Shown: piece after piece, positions 1-7,837 of the stretch
How positions within the stretch are numbered: position 1 is the first letter of the stretch
Layout: every line of letters starts with the position of its first letter
DNA from: Flexifilum sp963727545
Lineage (GTDB): Bacteria; Chloroflexota; Anaerolineae; Aggregatilineales; Phototrophicaceae
Direction: 5' to 3'
DNA: 64,000 nt
NCBI GenBank assembly: GCA_963727545.1
Contig: CAVSGS010000007.1
Coordinates: forward strand, 62,001-126,000
The notes under the pieces: model-generated
Database searches by the model: none
Seen by the model: only the letters and a program-made list of their open reading frames with translations
What the model was told of the DNA's origin: nothing
Made by a program: the position numbers and the translations under genes

Positions 1-344
1 TACATGGCAATGTCGCGGATCGAGTAGCCGTCTTTGCCTTCGCGGTTGAGGTCGTAAATCGCCTTCCGCGTACTCAGGTCTTTGAAGGTTTCTTCGTCGA
101 GGTACTTGCTCCAACCCCGGCGAACCGTGTTGCGCTCATCGAAACGATAAATCGCGTCCCAGTCGATTTCGACGGTCGGCTTATCGACTTGGTGTACCCA
201 GAACGGACGCTCGGCGATGCCGGCTTTGTCGCTCCAAGTTTCGCCGAGTGCCTCAATCGGTCCAAGCATACTCAGACCGGCGGCTCCGGCACCGAATAAT
301 CCTAAGTCCTTTAGAAACTCTCTTCGATTTAAGCTGGATGGCAT
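1..344 (-). CDS. rdhA: Reductive dehalogenase-like protein, N-terminal part (cut by window edge)
   Basis: Only the first 114 residues lie in the window. They begin with a Tat signal of the RRxFLK type (NRREFLKDLG, about residues 6-15) and a short hydrophobic stretch. Next comes a segment (RPFWVHQVDKPTVEIDW) that parallels RPWWVKQVEQPTTGIDW in the complete rdhA-like gene at 998-2374, so the two are paralogues. The start at 344 is supported by AAGGAG seven bases upstream. The family are corrinoid and iron-sulfur enzymes acting outside the cytoplasmic membrane on organohalides. The catalytic and Fe-S parts lie outside the window, so function rests on similarity to its neighbour. It sits 50 bases after the zinc-ribbon gene and both lie downstream of a cobalamin riboswitch. 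Confidence 0.8.
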   Translation of the reverse strand, partial: MPSSLNRREFLKDLGLFGAGAAGLSMLGPIEALGETWSDKAGIAERPFWVHQVDKPTVEIDWDAIYRFDERNTVRRGWSKYLDEETFKDLSTRKAIYDLNREGKDGYSIRDIAM

Positions 345-394
345 TTGCTGACTCCTTGACTAGTGCTGATTATCTATCAAGAAAATGAATGAAC

Positions 395-640
395 TTATCG
401 CGGGTGACAGGCGGCGCAGCCGGTGCCAACTGCGGCGCATCCTGAGCAAGAAGACGCTCCGGCAAGCGCGCGCCGAGCCCCATTGCTTGACGTGGTGAAA
501 AAGGCGACGTTGCTAATCAATCGCGCCGTGCGGAGAGAGCCACATTCGGGACAAATGGTCTCGCTATCGATGTCGGACATCGGTTTGCGAACTTGGAAAC
601 TTTCTTGGCAATCGGCGCATCGATATTGATAAGCGGGCAT
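395..640 (-). CDS. FmdB-family zinc-ribbon small protein with Cys-rich tail
   Basis: This is an 81-residue protein. The N-terminal half (MPAYQYRCADC, then CPECG at about residues 30-34) is the FmdB/CxxC putative regulatory zinc ribbon. The first CxxC and CPECG supply four cysteines for one metal. The C-terminus adds a second Cys cluster (CSGC, GCAACH) that is longer than the minimal domain and could bind another metal or cofactor. The start at 640 has a good ribosome site (GGAAGGA) 8-9 bases upstream. It is the first gene after the cobalamin riboswitch and its terminator, and it precedes an rdhA-like gene, so co-transcription is likely. The biochemical role of FmdB proteins is poorly known, and a role in dehalogenase expression or maturation is inference. 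Confidence 0.8.
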   Translation of the reverse strand: MPAYQYRCADCQESFQVRKPMSDIDSETICPECGSLRTARLISNVAFFTTSSNGARRALAGASSCSGCAAVGTGCAACHPR

Positions 641-681
641 TTCCCGTTCCTTCCTACTCGTCTTTGACCCGGCTTGGGCGT

Positions 682-730
682 CAAAAACAAAGAGTTCGGA
701 CGATCCAACGGCTGGATCGTCCGACTCTTT
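682..730 (-). terminator. Intrinsic terminator, expression platform of the cobalamin riboswitch
   Basis: A long, nearly perfect stem (AAAGAGT-CGGACGATCCA paired with TGGATCGTCCG-A-ACTCTTT) around a short loop is followed on the minus strand by GTTTTT. It lies between the riboswitch aptamer and the zinc-ribbon gene starting at 640. That is where a transcription-terminating expression platform is expected. Confidence 0.85.
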
Positions 731-744
731 AAGGCGCGCAAAGT

Positions 745-905
745 GTGACGGCTAATTAGGGTGTTCTGGCTTCACGGGTGAGCACCCGTGTTACAGTTGC
801 GGCCCAGCACCGGTATCTCACCGGTTTCCCCCCAAATGGTGCTCGGTAGATTGATCCCTACCGAAACTATGCCCCAAGTATGGCGGATGAGAGGGGACTT
901 GTCTG
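745..905 (-). promoter_or_regulatory. Cobalamin (adenosylcobalamin-type) riboswitch
   Basis: Read on the minus strand, conserved blocks of the cobalamin aptamer occur in the right order. They are a GGGAA block, GGTG, a CCGG-rich stem, then CCGCAACTGTAA (the B12 box, at 791-802), a short stem, and GAAGCCAG near 765-773. A helper hairpin (CGGTAGGGATC...CTACCG) sits 5' of the core. An intrinsic terminator follows at 682-730, so the simplest model is transcription shut-off when cobalamin is bound. The riboswitch leads the zinc-ribbon and second rdhA-like genes. The exact 5' boundary is uncertain. Confidence 0.9.
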
Positions 906-926
906 TCAGGAGCGGGCGGATACTTT

Positions 927-976
927 GTCAGGAAAATCTTGCGATCTTGGTCGCTGGTTGTAGGCATTTTCCTGAC
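927..976 (-). other. Perfect 11-bp inverted repeat after the first rdhA gene
   Basis: GTCAGGAAAAT at 927-937 pairs perfectly with ATTTTCCTGAC at 966-976 across a 28-base loop. It lies 21 bases past the rdhA stop and just before the riboswitch aptamer. No T-run follows on the minus strand, so it is a weak terminator candidate. An mRNA-stabilising hairpin or a part of the riboswitch leader are alternatives. Confidence 0.45.
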
Positions 977-997
977 GAATTTAGTGATTGCCGACGT

Positions 998-2374
998 TCA
1001 ACCTTTACGGGTGTCGATGCCATACTCCGGGAGATCGAGCGTCCACCAATCTTCCGGCTTTTTCTGCACGCCATAGCCGAACGCATCGTCCATATTGCGG
1101 GTGATGCTGTCGGCTACGGGCATGGTTGCAATCTGCATCCGGATGAGATCGTGCATGAAGCTGGCGTTTCGTTTTGAGAACGGGCAAACCGAGAAGCAGA
1201 TGCCGCAGTTCGTACCCAGTTCCTCGTACCAGTAACGTTTGCAGCGCACGGAATCTTCATACCATGCTTGGTGTCCGCGATTATTCCAGTCACCGGCGGG
1301 CGTCCAGCCGGGTTCAGTCTCAAAACTGAGCGCGCTGGGAGGACATGCCTCAGCGCATTTTTTGCAAGTCCGGCAGAAGCGGGAAATCCCTGCATCAATG
1401 GGTTGGTCCGGCGCGAGCGGCAGGTCGGTGACGAGCTTGAAAATTCGCACCATCGGACCGAATTCCGGTGTGATCACGCGGTTGAGCCGGGATAACTCGC
1501 CCAGTCCGGCTAAGACGGCAAACGCGGGGGCGATGCCCAATCCGTTGAGCGTCGCTTCGCCTAACCCTTGATAACCGAGCGCGCGCAGGAATTCCTGCGC
1601 GTTGTTCTGGATCATCAAGCCGCGCTGGTAGGTTTCCTCGGTGGTGATCTGCGCGATTTTGGTGGGCGCGCGCCGCAAGGCAATGTCGGACATCTGAACC
1701 GCGTAGACGATCACCCATTGCGCTTTATTGGGGATGACGCGCTTATCCTCGTCTTCGTAGCCTTGCTCGACGTCGTCGAAAATGATCGGCTTCCCGTCTT
1801 GATCGACGCTGTAGATCAGTTTGCGGGTGTTTTCGTCGAGCCGGACGATGCCGACGAGCGCAGCGCCCATCTGCTGCATGGCGACCTTGATCAGCGCCGC
1901 GTTTTCTTCCGGGGTGCCTTCCCAGCGGTCAAGCCCTAGATCTTGCGGGCGTGGCGTCGTCTGCGGACCGACAAAACTTCGCGGCATGGCGTCGCGCACG
2001 TAGTGAAAAGCATTCCGCAAGGCGCTGTCTTTCATGGTGTAGCCGGGGGTGTTGTCAATGATGCGCTGGTGTTCACGGTCCTCGCGTACCTGAATCAGAC
2101 GGTTGTTTTCTTCATTCGTCGCATAGCGTGTCAGCCCGTTGCCGAGGAGTGCGTTGGTCGCGTCAAAACGCTCGATTTGGCTCCAGTCGATGCCCGTAGT
2201 TGGCTGCTCAACTTGCTTCACCCACCAAGGGCGTTTGTAGACACCGCCGGACATCGATGCGCCTAAGGAGTCGCCGGCAGCGGTCAACCCGACCGTCCCC
2301 GCGACTCCTACGGTCGCCCCGGCGATGCCGAGCGTCTTCAGAAATTCGCGACGGCTAGGATTATCTTCATTCAT
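998..2374 (-). CDS. rdhA: Tat-exported reductive dehalogenase-like protein (RdhA family)
   Basis: This 458-residue protein begins with a Tat signal (SRREFLKTLG, about residues 7-16) and a hydrophobic stretch. Near the C-terminus it has two ferredoxin-type cluster motifs. The first is CRTCKKCAEACPP at about 332-344. The second starts with C at about 377 and continues as CGICFSVCPF at about 388-397. This layout, Tat signal, middle corrin-binding region and two 4Fe-4S motifs, is typical of respiratory RdhA, where cobalamin reduces organohalides at the outer face of the membrane. The substrate cannot be read from sequence. The gene is the last of a kinase, regulator, membrane protein, rdhA operon and starts 17 bases after the membrane-protein gene. 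Epoxyqueuosine reductase (QueG) is a related family but lacks a Tat signal. Confidence 0.88.
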   Translation of the reverse strand: MNEDNPSRREFLKTLGIAGATVGVAGTVGLTAAGDSLGASMSGGVYKRPWWVKQVEQPTTGIDWSQIERFDATNALLGNGLTRYATNEENNRLIQVREDREHQRIIDNTPGYTMKDSALRNAFHYVRDAMPRSFVGPQTTPRPQDLGLDRWEGTPEENAALIKVAMQQMGAALVGIVRLDENTRKLIYSVDQDGKPIIFDDVEQGYEDEDKRVIPNKAQWVIVYAVQMSDIALRRAPTKIAQITTEETYQRGLMIQNNAQEFLRALGYQGLGEATLNGLGIAPAFAVLAGLGELSRLNRVITPEFGPMVRIFKLVTDLPLAPDQPIDAGISRFCRTCKKCAEACPPSALSFETEPGWTPAGDWNNRGHQAWYEDSVRCKRYWYEELGTNCGICFSVCPFSKRNASFMHDLIRMQIATMPVADSITRNMDDAFGYGVQKKPEDWWTLDLPEYGIDTRKG

Positions 2375-2391
2375 AAAACTTGCCTCGAAAT

Positions 2392-2691
2392 TTACTCGGT
2401 TTCGTCGTTATCACTCTCCGCTTGCGGAAAGTGTTTATGCTTGCTTTCCAGATCAATCGTCTTCATGATCTCGACGATGACCCCGGCGAGCAGCAAACCA
2501 AGCGCAATGACACTGGCGACAATCGTGGCTTGGCGCTCGTCCTCGTACATGCTGGTAATCGCGTATTCCGCCAAGAGGCAGAGCACGATCAACCAGATGA
2601 GCCAAGCACACCACTCGGCGAGTGAACGTCGTCGCAGCCGAAAGGTGTAGTGCGTATCCAGCTCCGGTTCGGTATGTTTCTGCTGGCTCAT
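2392..2691 (-). CDS. Small two-helix membrane protein, probable RdhA anchor
   Basis: This 99-residue protein has two predicted membrane helices, about residues 27-49 (WCAWLIWLIVLCLLAEY region) and about 55-80, and a charged C-terminal tail. Its start ATG overlaps the stop of the response-regulator gene (ATGA, 2688-2691) and rdhA follows 17 bases later, so expression is coupled. Small hydrophobic RdhB proteins anchor RdhA in known systems. RdhB usually has three helices and sits after rdhA, whereas this one has two and sits before it. The anchor role is inferred from position and size. No confident family was recognised. Confidence 0.75.
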   Translation of the reverse strand: MSQQKHTEPELDTHYTFRLRRRSLAEWCAWLIWLIVLCLLAEYAITSMYEDERQATIVASVIALGLLLAGVIVEIMKTIDLESKHKHFPQAESDNDETE

Positions 2692-3350
2692 TTAGCTTCC
2701 AACAGCCCGTTCTTGAGGGCGTACTGAACGAGATCTGCCCGCGTTTCCAATTGCAGTTTTTCCATTGAGCGTTGGCGATAGGTATCGACGGTTTTCGGGC
2801 TGATGAACAACATCTCCCCGATCTCGCGGCTGCTGTAGCCGAGCGCCGTCATCACCAGTACTTCGGACTCGCGTTCGGTCAATTTCTGCCGATCGTCATC
2901 GACATGAGGTTCTTCTTCCTCTTGCCGATAGTCCTGTAGGAGCACGTCGGTTGCTTCGGGACTCAAGTACGACTTGCCCTTGGCAATCTCGCGGATGGCG
3001 GTGATGAGTTCCGAATCGGCGCTGCTCTTGGTCACATAGCCGGCACATCCGGCTTTGAGGACATAGCGCACGTACTGCGTGTTCGCGTGCATGGTCAAAA
3101 CCAGTATCCGCAGCCGGGGATACTTGGCGGTCAGTTCCTCAATGATGTCCAGCCCTTTGACTCGCGGCATGATCAGGTCGAGCACGAGAATGTCCGGCTG
3201 ATGCAGCTCGATTTGCTGCAAAACCTCATCGCCATCACCGGCTTCACCGACCACCAACAAATCCGCTTGGCTATTGAGCAGTACGCGCAGACCGGCGCGT
3301 AAAACCGCATGATCGTCCGCAAGAACAATTCGAATTTTCTCATCAGCCAT
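2688..3350 (-). CDS. NarL/LuxR-family response regulator
   Basis: The receiver domain spans about residues 5-120, with acidic pocket residues near D12-D13 and phosphoacceptor D58 (ILVLDLIMPRV). A LuxR-type helix-turn-helix lies at about 150-215 (LTERESEVLVM, then YSSREIGEMLFISPKTVDTYRQ). The start at 3350 is chosen because this ATG overlaps the kinase stop by eight bases, giving a normal receiver N-terminus. A longer in-frame start at 3392 would extend into the kinase gene. The likely targets are its own operon and the rdhA genes. This is inference from operon structure, since no binding site was identified. Confidence 0.92.
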   Translation of the reverse strand: MADEKIRIVLADDHAVLRAGLRVLLNSQADLLVVGEAGDGDEVLQQIELHQPDILVLDLIMPRVKGLDIIEELTAKYPRLRILVLTMHANTQYVRYVLKAGCAGYVTKSSADSELITAIREIAKGKSYLSPEATDVLLQDYRQEEEEPHVDDDRQKLTERESEVLVMTALGYSSREIGEMLFISPKTVDTYRQRSMEKLQLETRADLVQYALKNGLLEAK

Positions 3351-5004
3351 GATTAACGACCATTTCACTTGGGGGCGGCATAAGTTCGACATGGATCTTT
3401 GTCCCTTTGCCCGGAACCGACGTCAGTTTGAACTGCCCACCGAGCAGTTCCACCCGTTCTCTCATCCCCAAAATTCCGAGGCTTCGGTTTTCCGCATTGA
3501 GAACTTTCGCTGGATCAAACCCTTGTCCGTTGTCGCTCACAACCACACCGATCCGCCCGTTCTCATAGGTGAGCGCAACTTCGATGCGCGTCGCGTTGGC
3601 GTGCCGCGCCGTGTTCGTCAGCGACTCCTGAATGACGCGGTAAAGCAGAATTTCGACCTCGTGGGGGAGTCGAATCTGCCCGACTTGCTGCGGTTGGAAA
3701 TCAACCACCGTGTTCGTTTTTCGGGAGAATTCATAGATGTAGCCTTCCAGCGCCGAGATCAAGCCCAGATCATCCAACGCTGCCGGGCGTAAGTCGGCGG
3801 CTAGGCGTCGAATTTCCTGAAGGGTCTGCGCGGTTCGCAGACGCATATCTTCAAGATGGGTCTTGATGTCTTCTAGATCGTCACAGTTCTCAGTGATTTT
3901 GAACTGGATCAATAGGGATGTGAGCGCCTGCCCGGTCTCGTCATGGAGTTCCCGGCTGATGCGACGGCGCTCCTCCTCTTGCGCCGAAACGACCTTGTTC
4001 AGCAGTTGGGCGCGAAGCTGTTCTTTGTAGCGGAGTTCTTCCCACAGTTGGCTGTTCTGCAAGGCGGTGCCGAGTTGGTTACAGATGCCGCTGATCAGCT
4101 GCTGCTGCTGCGGGGTGAGTTCGGTCGCTTCGGTGTAGAGCATGATCAGCGTCCCCAACATTTTCTGTTTCACACTGATCGGCGCGAGCACGATGGTTTG
4201 TAGATTGAGCTGTTGACAGGTCTGGATCAGATCGGGCGGGAGGTAGCTAGTGTCTTGCGTATTGGTGATGGCGACGATATTTTCTCGTAAGAGCAGCTGA
4301 CTGTGTTCGCCGATAAAGCGCGGCAGACAAACCTGCATTTTCTCCAGCAGCGGCTCGGTGAGATGATCTTGCGCGGCGACGGAGGCTTGCCCCTCATCAA
4401 GCAGCAAGATTAATCCGGCGCTGGCGCTGGAGTTTTCCAGCATGAGTTCCAGTCCATGCTCGCTCACCTGCTGGAGGGTATACGACTGGTTCGCCATGTC
4501 GGAAAGTTGATACAGCATTTCCAATTCGTGGTTGCGATGCTGCAAATTCTCGTTAAAGGTTTCCAGTTCTTGCCGTGAGGTATCCAACCCGACGATCATA
4601 TCGTTGAATGCCCGACCGAGTTCGCCGATCTCGTCATTCGCCCATACCGGCGCGCGGACGACGAGATCGCCGGTTTTGATGCGTTTGGCGACTGAGGTCA
4701 TGTCGAGGATGGGGCGGGTCAGCAGCCAAGTTAGAAACCAAGCGATGCCCAACCCGATCAGTGCTGCCATAATCGTGATGATGACCACGCCGCGCATTCC
4801 GATCGACATCGCCTGCGCGACCCGCTCCTCGCTGAGCAAGTAGGAGAGCCAGCCACCGAGCTGTGTGCTGACCCACCACGCAATCGTGAATCCCAAAATC
4901 AACAGCGGGGCGACAATGATCCCGATCATTTTCTGGCGCAGCGGGACTCGCCCTGCCTGTGCCCAAAAGACTCCCCAAACGGATGATTTTTGGACTGGTT
5001 TCAT
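3343..5004 (-). CDS. Membrane sensor histidine kinase with HAMP and GAF domains (HisKA_3 type)
   Basis: This 553-residue protein has two membrane helices (about residues 26-47 and 70-97), a HAMP linker (about 97-150), a GAF-like sensor domain (about 175-320) and a HisKA_3 dimerisation domain with phosphoacceptor H354 (RRISRELHDETGQ). A HATPase domain follows with NTARHA, DNGQGFD and GILGMRERV boxes. It is the partner class of NarL-type regulators, and the next gene encodes one with an eight-base overlap. It probably senses a membrane or cytoplasmic signal tied to organohalide use, because the operon ends in an rdhA-like gene. The periplasmic loop between the helices is short, so ligand sensing may reside in the GAF domain. 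Confidence 0.92.
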   Translation of the reverse strand: MKPVQKSSVWGVFWAQAGRVPLRQKMIGIIVAPLLILGFTIAWWVSTQLGGWLSYLLSEERVAQAMSIGMRGVVIITIMAALIGLGIAWFLTWLLTRPILDMTSVAKRIKTGDLVVRAPVWANDEIGELGRAFNDMIVGLDTSRQELETFNENLQHRNHELEMLYQLSDMANQSYTLQQVSEHGLELMLENSSASAGLILLLDEGQASVAAQDHLTEPLLEKMQVCLPRFIGEHSQLLLRENIVAITNTQDTSYLPPDLIQTCQQLNLQTIVLAPISVKQKMLGTLIMLYTEATELTPQQQQLISGICNQLGTALQNSQLWEELRYKEQLRAQLLNKVVSAQEEERRRISRELHDETGQALTSLLIQFKITENCDDLEDIKTHLEDMRLRTAQTLQEIRRLAADLRPAALDDLGLISALEGYIYEFSRKTNTVVDFQPQQVGQIRLPHEVEILLYRVIQESLTNTARHANATRIEVALTYENGRIGVVVSDNGQGFDPAKVLNAENRSLGILGMRERVELLGGQFKLTSVPGKGTKIHVELMPPPSEMVVNHG

Positions 5005-5395
5005 GGCTCACATCGAATAATAGCTAGAAATGGGTGTGGCTCGGAATCGAGAACCAGCAGGGCGTTTTTTGCGGCATGGACTTGGCGATTTCCCCGGCGG
5101 ATCACGGATCGGCTATTTCGCTCAACAAGTCTCATTTTGCGGCGAACTTTCACACTTCATTCAGCGAGGGGAACACGATTGGTTGATCCTTGAATCTACT
5201 GTAGCAGATGTCATTCATGGAGGTAGTGACATTTGTAAGCAGGTTGCTCACTTTATGTCGTCGGATGCCTTCGCCGGAATCAAAATCGCGCGGCAGCAAG
5301 AGCCGTCTTTGCAGCAAAGCGGGGATTCGACGGTAGAGGCACAGCGTACACCGTACCTCTACGCGAGAACCTATGCTTTTAGAGCGAGCTTATCC
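5005..5395. other. Intergenic region between exporter operon and dehalogenase operon
   Basis: These 391 bases separate two minus-strand operons and should hold the promoter of the kinase/rdhA operon. I see an imperfect inverted repeat (CAGATGTCA ... TGACATTTG, about 5206-5238) that could be an operator, and a palindromic repeat at 5333-5362. No convincing gene or consensus promoter was found. Confidence 0.5.
5333..5362. repeat. Palindromic repeat, diverged copy (GTAGAGG...CCTCTAC)
   Basis: Outer arms GTAGAGGCAC and GTACCTCTAC flank a GC-rich centre, 30 bases in all. It resembles the GTAGGG(G)CG palindromes at 8693 and 52765 in arm sequence, size and position between operons. It may end the exporter transcript, which stops at 5396. 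Confidence 0.45.
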
Positions 5396-7837
5396 CTACT
5401 CGTAGCGCAGCACGTCGAGCGGGCGGACGTGGGTCGGCTGCCACGCGACGATGGCAGCGCTGACCAGCGCGATCGCAATCGAGAACAGCAGCATTCCGCC
5501 GACGATCCCCGGCGCGAGGATCAGGTTCAGACCTTGCGAGTCGTTGATCAGCAGAATGGTGAATATCGCGCCGAGCACGCCGAACGCGCCCGCCAGCGTC
5601 CCCAGAAAACCATATTCCGCCAGCAGCAGCCGTAAGACGCGACCACTCGTATAGCCAACCGCCTTGAAGACGCCGATTTCGCCGCGTCGCTCGACGACCG
5701 TTAGCCCGGTCGAGTTGGCGATCAGCACCGCGCCCGCGACGAAGGCAAGTCCGGCAATCGAAACGGCGAAGGTGAACAGGCTGCGATACGTCGTCGCCAT
5801 CCAGTCGTTGAAGTCGGCGCGGCTGAAGACCAGCGCAGCGGGCAGTGCTGCCCCGATGCTGGTCGTCGCTGCATCAAGCTCGCTGACCGGGAATTCCCCG
5901 ATCACCTGCACCTGCGTGCGCGCGCCGCCGAGCGCCTCGGCGATCGAGCGCGGCACGATCACGCCATTCGACAGCGCCGCCACATTATTGTTGACCGTGC
6001 GCGTGTAGCTGCCGATCACCGTCACCACCTGCGACTGATCGTTGACCCGCAGCGTCAGCGTGTCGCCGACCGTGTGACCGCTGTCTTGAGGCAGGAGTGC
6101 GACCGGCGCATCGTCGTGCCAGTCTCCGGTGTAGCTCAAGTCGGTGGCGAGGTCTGTCGCGCTGCGTCCCTCGATCAGCGTGGGTTGACCGTCCACTGTT
6201 CCGTGCACAGTTGCCGCGACGTAGATCGACACTGCCCCCTGTGCCGTCATCTGCTCCCGCGCGGCGTCGATACCGTCGGTCGTCGTGTAGACGAGCAGGT
6301 TGTAACCCGCATCCGATCCACGAGCGCTGTCCACTTCGACCTGCGCGTTGTAGATCGCCAGCGCCGCGAAGGTTACCGCGTACGCCCCGGCGAACAGCGC
6401 AATCAACGCCAATGTCGCCCCCATTTTGCGCTGTCGCAGACTGGCGCGCGCCAAACGCAGTGAGGGCAGCGGCGGTACCGGCAGCTTGGTGACGATCCAC
6501 AGCAGCAGCCAGAAGATCGCGCGCAGGACGAGCAGTGCTAGACTGCCTACCGCCACCAACACGACCCCCATCAGCGCGTCGCCGAGCACCACGCCGACCA
6601 GCAAGCCGAAGACCAGCAGCAGCAGTCCATACAGTGCCAGCCGACCGAGCAAGACCGGTGTGGGTGTCTTGGTAGGCAGATCGCGCAGCAGTTCGACCGG
6701 TCGGGTCGCGCTCGACGCGAGGATCGCTTGCAGCCCGAACACCACCGCGGTGAGCAGTCCGGCGACGATCCCGCCGCCGACGATCAGCGGATCCGGTGAC
6801 CACGACAGCAGCATCGTGCCGACACCGCCGAGCACGTCGAACAGCTTTCCAGCGATCACCGTGCCGATCAGCGCACCGGTGACGCCGCCGACGATCCCGA
6901 TCAGCCCGGTTTCCAGCGCGATTAAGGTCAGCAGATCGCCCCGCTGGTAGCCGAAGGTCTTGAGCATGGCGATCTCCAGCTTGCGCCGCGCCAGAATCAC
7001 CTGCAGGGTGTTGGCGACGCTCAGCCCACCGACCAACAAGCCGAGTACACCCGCGCCTTTCAGCATCAAGTCGAACAGCGCCACACCGGTCGAATTGTTG
7101 AGGGCTTCCGCGCGGCTGGCAGCGATAAAGACGTTGTACGGGCTGTCGATCAGCGTTTGTTCGGCGTTCGGCGCGCTGCCCAACGTCGCCGAGACCTGAG
7201 TGACTACGTCGCTGCGGTTTTCGATCATTCGGGCGGTGTCGAGCGTGTACATGACTTGTCCGCCCCGCTGATCGGGCGTCGCTTCGAGGATCCCGGCAAC
7301 GGTCAACTGCACCGGTGCGGCATCGCCACTCAAGGTGAAGTTGTCGCCAACTTGCAAGCCAAGCTTGTCCGCGATGTCGCGCGTCACTAAGGTGTCGGTC
7401 GGCTGGCGCAGTACCTCGGCGGCGGATGCGCCCGCTGGATCACGCAGCACCAGATCGCCGACCAGCGGATAGCTCGCCGGGTCGATGCCCATAGCGCGCG
7501 AGAGCAGAGTCACGCGCCCGCTGGTCGGCGTGCGCAGATATTCTGCCGACCCTTCGGCGATCGGCGTGTAGGCAGCGATCAAGCCTTGCGTCTGCCACGT
7601 CGTTATCTGGTCGAAGTCGGCTGGGCTGAGGCGATCGTCTTCCATGATCATCATGTCACCGCCGAGCTGAACGCGCTGGTCGAACATCGTGCCGTGCAGC
7701 AGCGTATTGGAGAGCGACTGCATCGCGACCAGCGAGAGCACGCCGAAGGCGACGCTCAGCCCGGCGAGCAGCGTGCGCGTTCCGTCGCGCCGCAGCGAGC
7801 GCAGGGCGTAATGGAGATAAAAGCGGAGTCGGTTCAC
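5396..7837 (-). CDS. FtsX/MacB-type ABC transporter permease
   Basis: This 813-residue permease has an N-terminal membrane helix (about residues 20-40), a large extracytoplasmic MacB-type domain, and an FtsX three-helix block at about 255-385. Two more helices and a second helix-anchored extracytoplasmic domain follow. A final FtsX block (about 690-805) ends in ...PTHVRPLDVLRYE, typical of the family. The duplicated FtsX plan matches exporters that move lipids, lipoproteins, peptides or antibiotics rather than importers. Its start overlaps the ATPase stop by four bases (ATGA), so the two make one transporter. An OmpR-type two-component system lies directly upstream, which suggests a stress- or antibiotic-responsive exporter. 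The substrate is unknown. Confidence 0.9.
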   Translation of the reverse strand: MNRLRFYLHYALRSLRRDGTRTLLAGLSVAFGVLSLVAMQSLSNTLLHGTMFDQRVQLGGDMMIMEDDRLSPADFDQITTWQTQGLIAAYTPIAEGSAEYLRTPTSGRVTLLSRAMGIDPASYPLVGDLVLRDPAGASAAEVLRQPTDTLVTRDIADKLGLQVGDNFTLSGDAAPVQLTVAGILEATPDQRGGQVMYTLDTARMIENRSDVVTQVSATLGSAPNAEQTLIDSPYNVFIAASRAEALNNSTGVALFDLMLKGAGVLGLLVGGLSVANTLQVILARRKLEIAMLKTFGYQRGDLLTLIALETGLIGIVGGVTGALIGTVIAGKLFDVLGGVGTMLLSWSPDPLIVGGGIVAGLLTAVVFGLQAILASSATRPVELLRDLPTKTPTPVLLGRLALYGLLLLVFGLLVGVVLGDALMGVVLVAVGSLALLVLRAIFWLLLWIVTKLPVPPLPSLRLARASLRQRKMGATLALIALFAGAYAVTFAALAIYNAQVEVDSARGSDAGYNLLVYTTTDGIDAAREQMTAQGAVSIYVAATVHGTVDGQPTLIEGRSATDLATDLSYTGDWHDDAPVALLPQDSGHTVGDTLTLRVNDQSQVVTVIGSYTRTVNNNVAALSNGVIVPRSIAEALGGARTQVQVIGEFPVSELDAATTSIGAALPAALVFSRADFNDWMATTYRSLFTFAVSIAGLAFVAGAVLIANSTGLTVVERRGEIGVFKAVGYTSGRVLRLLLAEYGFLGTLAGAFGVLGAIFTILLINDSQGLNLILAPGIVGGMLLFSIAIALVSAAIVAWQPTHVRPLDVLRYE

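Noticed and set aside
788..1177. 129-codon frame on the plus strand
   Set aside because: It runs through the cobalamin riboswitch and the 3' end of the rdhA gene on the other strand and shows no domain.
998..2374. Epoxyqueuosine reductase (QueG)
   Set aside because: A Tat signal, the linked membrane protein and the two-component operon fit RdhA rather than a cytoplasmic tRNA-modifying enzyme.
5030..5635. 201-codon plus-strand frame
   Set aside because: It crosses the intergenic region into the antisense of the FtsX permease gene and is a composition shadow.
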